In this document: in pieces, positions 55,830-64,000 of the stretch
Layout: every line of letters begins with the position of its first letter
How positions within the stretch are numbered: the stretch's first letter is position 1
DNA from: Saccopteryx bilineata
Lineage: Eukaryota > Chordata > Mammalia > Chiroptera > Emballonuridae
Direction of reading: 5' to 3'
Length of the DNA stretch: 64,000 nucleotides
Assembly (NCBI RefSeq): GCF_036850765.1
Contig: NC_089493.1
Coordinates: 217,556,744 to 217,620,743 of the forward strand
Notes under the pieces: generated by a model
What the model saw: only the letters and a program-made list of their open reading frames with translations
Database searches by the model: none
Told to the model about the DNA's origin: nothing
Made by a program: the position numbers and the translations under genes

Positions 55830-57035
55830 TGCTGTCTGAACACCATATAACTGGTGTCGTTGACCTCAGACACCATTTGCCATCTCCAACCTGCTGGCAG
55901 TGGTCTTTTGGACGGATCGCATGGAGTTGCTGTTGTCTGGGGCGTCACTAAGATCAAAGGCCTTACCTTCTTCCAGAAGGGGGTAGTAGGTGGCAATCTC
56001 AGTCTCCAGCTTGACCTTGATATATAGCATGGCCTTGTCTCTTGGTCCTGATGCTGTCACTCTGCCCTGGTTTGGACCAGCTTTGAATCCAAATGCAGCA
56101 GGATCCCATTGAGCTGTTCCATCTGCATGGCATAGAGTGTCTTCACCTTCCTCAGGCTGTTCTCCAATCTGGCCTTCATATTTCTCATTGAGTCCAGGTC
56201 AATCTGCAAGGAATGCACTGTACATCTCAGCTCTGTGAGTATCATTTTAGTGGCTTCTATCTCAGCAGTCTGTGAGGTGACCACAGCGGTGCTCTCCACA
56301 ATCTGCTGGGATCAGTACTAGTCTAGCTCCTCTTCTGGGTCCACCTGTCTGTCATGATCTTGCTGAGGTCCTGAGATTTGGGGCATCCAATTCCATAGTC
56401 AACCCAGAGTTGTTAATCTGGTTTTGAGACCATTTACTTCCTCCTTGTGGTTTTTCTTTATGAAGAGTAGCTCCTTCTTGATATTGGTGTCATTATTGAC
56501 CTTTCAGAGCCCTTGATGTCATTCTCCACAGATTGGTACATGGCCAGCTCTGTCTCATACTTGACACTGAAGTCATCAGCAGCATGATGGGCACTGTCAA
56601 TCTGCAAAATGATGCAAGCATTGTCCAAAGAACTTGCAAAGATCTGAGTTCTCAGGTCCTGGATAGTCTTGAAGTAATGTTTCTGTCTCTGACCTAGGAA
56701 CTATTCTTCTCTAGGTGTTCCCTATTTTTCTCTCAAGTCACTAATTATCCCCCTCCAAGCTCCTCCCCTTCTCTAGGAAGAAGGTGAGGTGATCATTCAG
56801 ACACTGCATAGTCTCCCACTTGCTTTGGGTGCTCCTTATGTCAGCCAGATGCCCAACCATCTCTGTGGCCAGGCCCCTGGACCACCAGCTGCCTTGGATA
56901 TTGGTGGAGTAGGTCATATAAGTTTAAGGGCCCAAGCTTCCAGCATCTGCATAGATGCTGGCTGTGCTGCTAGCCAGCAGGACCAGGTGTCTAGGCAACT
57001 GAATAGAGTCCAGGGACCCATAGCTGTCTGCTTCC
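55830..57035 (-). pseudogene. KRT18: processed pseudogene of keratin 18
   Basis: On the minus strand, successive pieces match type I keratin 18 in order and without introns. These are the serine-rich head (near 57030-56930), the rod start with E-T-M-Q-C-L-N-D (near 56800) and coil 1 (56760-56340, in shifting frames). Coil 2 is open at 56299-56057 with I-D-L-D-S-M-R-N and M-Q-M-E-Q-L-N-G-I-L-L-H-L, and the helix end is near 56000 with I-A-T-Y-x2-L-L-E. The short tail ends around V-S-E-V-N-D-T. Intron loss indicates a reverse-transcribed mRNA, probably by L1. Several frameshifts and stops make it non-coding. KRT18 is known to spawn many such copies in mammals. Confidence 0.9.
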
Positions 57036-58400
57036 TTATTCATCTTTATATCTGCAAAGCATCATGTATCATTGACACTCAAAGGTTTGTGGAGTCAATT
57101 AATCAATTTAGGATACCAGTATCAAAAAAGAACCTCAGAACTAAAATAATTTTTGCTTCTGCATAGAGCAGTAATCAGCAAACTACGGCCCTTAGGCTAT
57201 TTCTGATCACTGCTTGCTTTGTAAACAAAAAACCAAAAGGCTGGAATGTTAGATTTGGGTCCAGGGTACCTTTAAACTCAAGGCAGGCTATAAAAATGGG
57301 AAGGGTCATGCCAGGACCTCAATGTAAAAAGAAAAAAAGGGGGGGCACTTTTAAAATCCAAGCAGCTCAGTAGCCCATTCCCTCCCTTCTTTTCAGTCAT
57401 CCTGGAAGGCTGCCAAGGACAAATAGAGTCTTGCCTTCTCTGCAATTAGTAATAATGCTGTAAAATATAAAGTTATGTCAAATTTTTTTAGCCGATGGTC
57501 TAGAAAAGCATTTGATATTCTACTAGTTAAAATTTGATTAATGTCTTATGAAGTTCTTAACAAAAATGTTTGTTTTGTCTAGGTTTACAAAAGTTTCCTG
57601 TTATCTGTGTTGTGTCTTCTAAAATATGAGTTTGTTTGCCAATGAAAGAAACTGTTTCTAAAGGTCATGAAATATGTTCATAAAAGTATCATGTAAAATT
57701 GCTTATTACTGACTTAGTTGTCAAGGTTTTTGAAAATTGAGAATTCTGATTAATTAGAAAGAAATTGTATGTTTGTAATGATAAAAGGTATAAGGTATGA
57801 AGGTACTTTTGAAAGAAAAGGAAGAAAGTAAATAAATTCTGAAAGCTAGTTATTTCTGAATAGATAAGAAAGTTCATGAAAATTGCAGGAGGTTTGTATA
57901 AGTTGCAGAAAGTTTGTGTAAGATGCAGAAGATTTGTGCAGCTTGTAGAAGGTTTGTGTAGAGAGAAGAAACAAAAAGAGAAGGAACTAAGAACATAGAC
58001 AAAGGTGAGAAAAGGAAAAAAAGGAAGGACTTTAGAAACAAGATTGTCCTGTAAGGAAAACAAAAAGGAACATTAGAACATTCTTAGGGGGTTCAGAAGC
58101 TTGATAAATTCACCCAAAATTACAGGTACTACAGAAAGAGCCAATAACCTTCTTAAGCCCCACTACACAAACAAAAAAGAGGGAGTCAGGAGGAGAGGCT
58201 CACCAACAAGAACAATTGTATAAGGATCTCTTTATTCTTAATTTTTTGAACATTTCCTCTTCTAGACTTACTGCAGCCAAGAGGCATTTTATACCGGCTG
58301 AGCAATGACCTAAGCCTCTGATGTTGTACTGTGATATATTAGCTGGCCCTGAGTGACAGAATTCAGTCAAATTATTAACCTGGGGCGAGTTTATGTTGCA
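57036..58400. other. mostly unassigned; class II ERV 5' remains possible
   Basis: At 57176-57215 a CAGCAAACTACGGCCC phrase resembles the end of an old hAT-Charlie element. At 57881-57960 there are four tandem ~20-base units (TTGCAG.A.GTTTGTGTAAG). Downstream sequence may be decayed pol of the ERV whose 3' end is at 58400-59171, but no motif can be assigned. Confidence 0.4.
57881..57960. repeat. four-unit ~20-bp tandem repeat
   Basis: Units such as TTGCAGGAGGTTTGTATAAG and TTGCAGAAAGTTTGTGTAAG follow one another at a period of about 20 bases with 2-6 differences each. Confidence 0.75.
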
Positions 58401-58732
58401 ATTTTGTCATCAACAGTGAAAACCAGTGAGGAACATAAAGCCTTATCATGAGTTGGCACCAGGCCCTAGAAAACAACCCAGTTCCAGAAATCCAGAAGCT
58501 AATAGTGAATCCACCTCCATAAATGAACCCAAAAAAGAGGAGGACACCTAACTCGACCCCAAGCACTCAGGGAGCGCCTGACATCACTTACGACACTTTA
58601 AAACATTTAACCAGGTGTGCTGAAGAAGTTTTGCAAAATACAAGCACTCTAGTAACCCCTAAAAACCTGTTTCTCTCTATGCTTGCTCTTCACCTTCCAC
58701 TGCAGCCACTGAAGCATCTTACTCTCTGTTAA
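58400..58732 (+). pseudogene. env-leader remnant of a second class II ERV
   Basis: The 69-codon open frame from 58523 begins with a basic, proline- and serine-rich N-terminus (P-K-K-R-R). It continues to a P-x-N-L-F-L-S-M-L hydrophobic run, the layout of a betaretroviral env leader as in the provirus at 13858. It then stops, and the polypurine tract and LTR follow within 10 bases, so nearly all of env is deleted. Confidence 0.5.
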
Positions 58733-58740
58733 TCTTTACT

Positions 58741-58757
58741 AAAACAAAAAAGGGGGA
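58741..58757 (+). promoter_or_regulatory. retroviral polypurine tract
   Basis: AAAACAAAAAAGGGGGA sits directly before the TG of the LTR, as needed to prime plus-strand DNA synthesis. Confidence 0.8.
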
Positions 58758-58759
58758 TA

Positions 58760-59171
58760 TGGAGGAATACACTATGAAGATGTGCAGAATTAGGAAAACA
58801 ATGAGAGACAGTGGGGTACCCTAGGGTGAAAGCCTTGAGCGGACAAGAGTCCAGGGGCCTCTCTGACTCTGTGCTGGAAACAGCAAAGCAGCAGGACAAG
58901 AGTCAGTAAGAGAAATGTTTAGGTTCTCAGAACAGAGATTAGGAGTTAGCATGTTCCTTGTCCTTTACTTCACCTGCTGAAAGCTTTTGTCTGCTTCCTT
59001 GAGTTATTTGTAGTGGCTAATAAATATCTGAGTAAGGCCGAGGATGGGGCTTCAGTTCTCTGTCTGCGGACCAGGGCTGTTGCCTCCCCTCGGCCCTTTG
59101 GAGCATTGTGTCTGGTCTCTGAGTAGTTCATTGTTGCGGTGACATCTGTTGAGTGTGAATCAGTCACCACA
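58760..59171 (+). mobile_element. 3' LTR of a second class II ERV
   Basis: The LTR begins TGGAGGAATAC after the polypurine tract and ends TCACCACA. It contains AATAAA at about 59020-59025, then an R/U5 stretch. Length is about 412 bases. No 5' partner is visible in the window. Confidence 0.7.
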
Positions 59172-59403
59172 TAACTAACTTGGGTCCAGAGGTAATTGGG
59201 AGCACCTGGTTATTTTGTCAGACAGATAAGAGCAAGTCCTGGGAACCAAAGCAGGGTGGGTGTAGCAGACCCATCAGAGCCAAGAGGAAAGTCATTTTGA
59301 TGTAGTTCAGTAATCTCGTCTCTCCCTTCTCTGACCATCTTCATACTTCCTGATGGCACTGGTCACATTGTACTTCTGATTATCATGATTTATATTTTCT
59401 TTT

Positions 59404-59797
59404 TTTCCCTTCTTTTCTAAGTGAGAGGAGAGAAGATAGAGAGACAGATTCCCACATGCACGCCAACCACGATCCACCTGGTGACCCCCTTCTGGGGCCA
59501 ATGACCTGCCCATCTGGGTCCAAGCTCACAACCAAACTATTTTTAGCTCCTGAAGTGGAGGCTCCATGGAGCCATCCTTAGTCCCCAGGGCTGATACACT
59601 CAAACCAATTGAGTCATGGCTACAGGACAGAAAGAGAGCAAGTGAGAGAGAGAGAAAGAGAGAAAGGGAGAGAGAAAGGAGAAGAGAGGGGTGAAGAAGC
59701 AGATAGTTGCTTCTCTTGTGTGCCCTGACTGGGAATTGAACTTGGGACATCCACACACAGCTCTGATGCTCTATCACTGAGCCAACTAGCCAGGGCC
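59404..59797 (-). mobile_element. tRNA-derived SINE, GGCCCTGGCC family, old subtype
   Basis: The minus-strand head GGCCCTGGCTAGTTGGCTCA is at 59797. The body is diverged, with a GA-rich tract. Duplication GATTTATATTTTCTTT (59387-59402) and GATTTATATCTTCTTT (59798-59813), one mismatch. Confidence 0.85.
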
Positions 59798-59813
59798 GAT
59801 TTATATCTTCTTT

Positions 59814-61299
59814 CTCCTACTTGATACGGAGCGTGTGAGGGCAGAGACCACATTTTATCCATGTTCATATTGAGTGTTGAGTGATGTTTCTGGTTAAGTA
59901 GGTACTCATTTAAAATATGCATTGTACCTAGCAGGATTATGGTACTATCTGAAGAAGAGGCAGCTTAGAAGCAGTAGAATTTGAAATAACAGTAAGCAAG
60001 AAGTTAAATAAAAAAAACAGTTTGCAGTAGAGTGTTTAAAGGAGTGGTAAAACCAAAGGAAAGCTCCGTGTGAGAGATTGTTCAGGGAACTATCCAGATT
60101 TTTTGAGGCTGTTTATTTCCCAAAAACCCAAGGATGTTTTTTATTTTCTGACTCTGCAGCAATTTATCAAGCTTAAAGTATTCACTGTTATTAGATGCAT
60201 TCTCTGATCCTTTTGTAGTGGGAAATTATTTCCTTTGGCTCATAGATTCTAATTCTGGGAATAAGAATGAGGCCTCTTTGTCATTTATTTGTCCAATCAC
60301 TTCACTTGTTCAGCAAATGTTTGATGAGCTATGACTAAGTGCCATGCTCTTTGGGAACTTGGATTTAAGCTCTGCTTTTCCATTAGGAAGTATTAAGATG
60401 ATAAGCACACTAAACTCTATTGAGAACTCTACTACATATAGGTGTGCAGGGGTGCAGAGCTGGGTGATTAGTAGCCTCGGTGGATCTGGTCTAAACTTAG
60501 GAGTGGGGAGAGAATGAACAGTCCAAGTCTGTGGAAAGCTCCTGATAAATCTTAATTTTCCCCCTGTCTGGGACCTAGTCCCTAACAGAAGCCTATGGCA
60601 GACAGATGTGGGCACTCTTGAAGTAACACCCTACTTCTACTTTTTTGTAGAGGAAGGGAAGTAGGTACTGACCAAGCTTGGTTTTCTTGCTTTTATGAAA
60701 TTCCTCAATGCCTAAACTTAGATATCGAGCTCAGAATATCAAGTATGAGAAATACTTTGTTCAAGGAACTACAAAGATCTTTGGAGAATAGCTATAAGGT
60801 TTACTTAGTATGCAAGACTAAATTGGAGAAGGAAGAAGAACTGTATAACATCAGTACTTTTCCTGTAGGGTTTAAGAGAACAGCTCCTTCCTGTGTGAAA
60901 TGTAGAGTTATTGAATTGATCTGATGAAGATTATTGTAGAGAGGAGGTTATATTCCCTCAGGGCTGCTTTTGAAAATAATTGGGAATTAGGTCAACTTCA
61001 AAACTTCCAACTTTCAGCACCCTTCTCTCTCTGTGGCACCTGCCACTGCCACCTGCCACCTACAGATACTCAATAATGCTCCAACTTCTATTTTCCTAAC
61101 TTCAAGAACATAATCTCTCTAAGCTGTAAATGACAGAGGGAGTTTAAAAAGTCTACAATTTAGGAGTATTTGTGTATTAACATGGGACCCAGTCATGTTT
61201 TCTAGGATTGAATTGTGAAGTACATCTTTCTATGTGATAGCTTTCCAGCCTTCTCGCAGAACTTATTATATAGGTACACCCTCTCCTGACTCCTTTCTT
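59814..61299. other. mostly unassigned; weak L2-type relic
   Basis: A stretch at about 60280-60400 (GTTCAGCAAATGTTTGATGAGC, AAGTGCCATGCTC) resembles a decayed L2 end on the minus strand. The rest shows nothing I can support. Confidence 0.4.
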
Positions 61300-62045
61300 C
61301 CATAGATATTGAGTTTCTATATGTCCTAGAGCCCATTCAAACTACTCACCATAGAGCTGTGAAAGAGAGAGACATAGAACCTACCCTCATGGAGCTTTTG
61401 TTTTTCTGGACATAAAAACCCTAAATCAGAAAATAAGGGATTCACTGAATTCGGGCACACGGTAGAGAACTGTGAGCCGGAAAGCACAGAGCCATACCTG
61501 TTTATTGGAGGCTCGCAAAGACAGGCACGTGAATAAACAAAAAAGGAAAAGAGCTAATAAACAAAGGAAAACCTGCTTTTTCACAGTGAAGGGCAAGGGA
61601 GCAGGAAAACCGCACCTCCCGGTGGTGGGAGAGTGGTCGGGGAGAATCACCCCCCAGGGACAGCACCCACAGCCTTACACAGACCAGGCACACATGGCAC
61701 TGCCACGTGCTCATGTATTATCAGGCAGAGTGCTTGCAGCCAGTAAACCAGCAAGCAATCGTAACACAGCTGTTTCCCTTACAGTTAGGAATAAATGATA
61801 TAAAGAAAATAAAACAGGGTAATGGGGAACAGTGCCCGTGGAAGTTATTAAGGGCAGGTGGCAGACACCTCTGAGGAAGGTGTAGTTGAGCTACCATTCA
61901 AATAAATGATATGATATGGCAGAGGGGCCAAACATATGAACATCTTTGGGAACAGTATGCCAGACAAAGGGCAAAACTTGTGCAATGGTTCTGAGGCAGG
62001 AGTGATTTGGCTGAGTGTTTGAGCCAAAGCAAGAAGGTAATTGTG
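61300..62045 (-). mobile_element. ancient L2-type relic split by an LTR
   Basis: The two halves (61300-61436 and about 61804-62045) carry consecutive phrases of the same old repeat as 20008-20690: CCTCATGGAGCTTTTG, then ATAAAACAGGGTAATGG, CTCTGAGGAAGG, GGGAACAGTATGCC, GGTTCTGAGGCAGGAG. The intervening 61437-61803 is a later LTR-like insertion. Confidence 0.55.
61437..61803 (-). mobile_element. LTR-like insertion, same family as 62057-62378
   Basis: On the minus strand, sequence from 61766 (TGTTACGATTGCTTGCTGG) to about 61440 parallels the plus-strand LTR at 62057-62378, including a TTTACTGGCTGCAAGC segment and the TCTACCGTGTGCCC segment near the end. Nine-base direct repeats AGAAAATAA (61428-61436 and 61804-61812) flank it but could be chance in A-rich sequence. 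Confidence 0.6.
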
Positions 62046-62056
62046 TGGGGCAGCAG

Positions 62057-62378
62057 TGTTAGGCTTGCTCGCTGGTTTACCGGCTGCAGTCACTTTGCCT
62101 GATGGTGTGTGGGCTCGCAGTAGCACCACATGTGTACAGCCTATGAAGACTCCATAGTCTTGCGCTCAGGGGGATTGCAGATGGCGTATTGCCTGCCTGC
62201 CACTGTGAGGTGCCATTCTTGCTGTTTCTTTGCCTGACAAGTGGTTTTCCCCGCCTGTGTGCTTGTCTGCTGTTGTGAGACTTTATTAAACGTAATGGCC
62301 CCAAAGCTTTCCAGCTCCACAGTTTCTCTACCATCTGCCCAAATCCAGTGTGGACCTGCTTGGTCCTGGCCACTGGCA
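62057..62378 (+). mobile_element. LTR-like element, inverted partner
   Basis: Starts TGTTAGGCTTGCTCGC and ends CTGGCCACTGGCA. It has TTTATTAAAC as a polyadenylation-like signal at about 62282-62290. It shares its final ~100 bases with the minus-strand LTR at 573-1335 and its whole length with the copy at 61437. Matching target duplications are not seen. Confidence 0.6.
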
Positions 62379-62577
62379 TTATACATTGTGATAGTAATAC
62401 AAAAAGAGACTGTTAGAGGTAGCTGGAGAGGAAAAGAGAGACAGAATCATGTGGTTCTTTTGGTTCATGTGAGGAATTTGGATTTAAAAGCGATGGGCAT
62501 TCATTGAATACTTTTAGTGTTTGATAGCATCTATAGTACATCACATTGTCAAATACCTGGGCTAAAAATACCACCTA

Positions 62578-62955
62578 GCCTGACCAGGCGGTGGCGCAGT
62601 GGATAGAACGTTGGACTGGGACTCAGAGGACCTAGGTTCAAAACCCCGAGGTTGCTAGCTTGAGCACGGGGTCGCTGGGCTGAGCGTGGGATCGTAGACA
62701 TGACCCCATGGTCACTGGCTTGAGCCCAAGGTTGCTAGCTTGAGCAAGGAGTCACTTGCTCTGCTATAGCCCCAACTCCCCCCCCCCCTCCAGTCAAGGC
62801 ACATATGAAAAAACAATAAATGAACAACTAAGGTGCTGCAACGAAGAATTGATGCTTCTCATTTCTCTCCCTTCCTGCCTGTCTGTCCCTATCTCCCCCT
62901 CTCTCTGTCTCTCTCTTTGGCTGTCACACACACAAAAAACAAACAAAAAACAAAA
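62578..62955 (+). mobile_element. long GCCTGACC-type tRNA SINE
   Basis: The head GCCTGACCAGGCGGTGGCGCAG is close to consensus. The middle has GGTTGCTAGCTTGAGC units, then GTCAAGGCACATATGA, a CT-rich block and an A/C-rich tail. The flanking AAAATACCACCTA / AAAACACCTA repeat is partly merged with the tail. Confidence 0.92.
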
Positions 62956-63095
62956 AAACCCCAAAACACCTAAACTGCTTGCTGTGTTTTTTTGTTTTTT
63001 TTTCCAGAACAATGATCAACAACACCTTGGAGAAGCCTTCACCATTCCATATAATCGCATTCTCTTGGTATATCTCTAGCACTCTCTGGGAGTGC

Positions 63096-63122
63096 TTTTT
63101 TTTTTTTTTTTTTTTTTTTTTT
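63096..63122. repeat. poly(T) run, 27 bases
   Basis: An uninterrupted T tract with no SINE or LINE body attached on either side that I can recognise. Confidence 0.9.
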
Positions 63123-64000
63123 GCTTGGCTTATTCTACTTCTTGGTTCATTAAACTTTAACTGCAGGGAAAGTGTATGCTCAGTGAACTAAGAGTTGTGC
63201 TTTAGAAATTGTTGTTTTTCCCACAGGCCTTCAGCTTCCTAAACACTAATAATTGTTAATAAATGACTCAGTTCCTTGAGGTAGCTTTGAGAAGAAAGTG
63301 AGTGTAAGTTTCATTTTCACCCATCACACTGCCTCAGGCAATGTCATACATAGAGTGAAGATACATGCTAAGTTAAGTCCAGTTCTAGGAAATGTGTTTA
63401 ATGACAGTCTTGGTGAAACAATGATTAAGACAGAATAATTTGTTGATAGACACAGACTTTATCAGGGTCTTGACATTTAAAGTAACATTGAGCCACAAAA
63501 AAAAAACCTTTAAGCATTTTAATAATGGAATAAAACTGGATTGAATATAAATTTTAGTAAGACATTTTAAATAATCTAGAAGCTGTAAATTCATGGGGAA
63601 TAGTAACAAAGTAAATGCATGTTTACATTAATAATGTAAGAAATCATTTTTTGAATTTTTTCCTGCTTTTACATTATCACTACATGAATAACTAACTTAG
63701 TATTTTGACTTTAAATTGTCTCAAGTTTCAGTTTTTCTACTTCAGGATAGGGCTGAGTGTGTCTGTGTTTACTCTTTCAATCTGCCCCATGGATTTACAG
63801 CTTCAAGGTAGAGTTCCATCTTTGTAGCTGAGCCTCACAGGAAAGCTGTTCAATCTCCTTGATCATTGAGATTGCTCTTCTCGCTACCTGTTCTTACCCC
63901 TTGAAGAACAACAGCACTTGCATTCCCACAGTTTCTGTAAGAGAATCCTTTGACAGCTCTAAGATGAGACATTCAGCAACTGCTCCAAAGTAAATTAGTA
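63123..64000. other. no recognisable feature
   Basis: Unassigned AT-rich sequence to the end of the window. Confidence 0.5.

Noticed and set aside
57689..58063. 124-codon open frame on the minus strand
   Set aside because: It is the complement of purine-rich, partly tandem-repeated sequence. The peptide is F/L/S/T low complexity.

Overview
This window looks like a gene-poor, transposon-dense stretch of a mammalian nuclear genome, most likely a bat. No intact host gene, rRNA, tRNA gene, CRISPR array or bacterial operon is visible. Host inference: about twenty tRNA-derived SINEs of at least three families are present (a long one with a GGCCCTGGCC head, a short and a long GCCTGACC-headed type, and a VES-like relic). 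They sit beside L1 LINEs, L2-type relics, class I and II endogenous retroviruses, hAT and mariner DNA transposons and, most tellingly, Helitrons. Among mammals, abundant Helitrons are classically known from vespertilionid bats. The main SINE here does not look like the VES-1 family I associate with vespertilionids, so the bat family is left open.

Layout. 1-3.65 kb: remnant of a class I (gammaretrovirus-like) provirus ending in a 3' LTR, invaded by an opposite-strand LTR and a SINE. 4.2-8.7 kb: two Helitron derivatives in inverted orientation, 1.06 kb apart. 8.9-11.5 kb: two solo-LTR-like elements and a short hAT. 12.0-20.0 kb: a degraded class II provirus on the minus strand, with a lysine-tRNA primer site and remnants of gag, pol and env, opened by five SINEs. 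20.0-22.4 kb: an L2-type relic and a third Helitron. 23.0-42.3 kb: four L1 insertions, two of them near full length in head-to-head orientation. 42.46-44.17 kb: a complete but broken mariner with a SINE inside its transposase. 46.8-49.5 kb: a 98-bp MITE and two hATs almost touching. 49.5-55.8 kb: mostly anonymous AT-rich sequence. 55.8-57.0 kb: a processed keratin-18 pseudogene. 58.4-59.2 kb: 3' end of another class II ERV. 61.3-62.4 kb: two related LTRs facing opposite ways, one splitting an L2-type relic. The last kilobase is anonymous.

The elements do not work together as a pathway; they form a layered insertion record. Target-site duplications and nesting give relative ages: SINEs sit inside Helitron 2, the mariner, three L1s, a hAT and both major ERVs, and are therefore younger than them. 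The most notable signals are the three Helitrons with shared internal deletion, shared frame lesion and an 81-bp subterminal duplication, and a class II provirus that carries a second copy of its env-leader segment between gag and reverse transcriptase.
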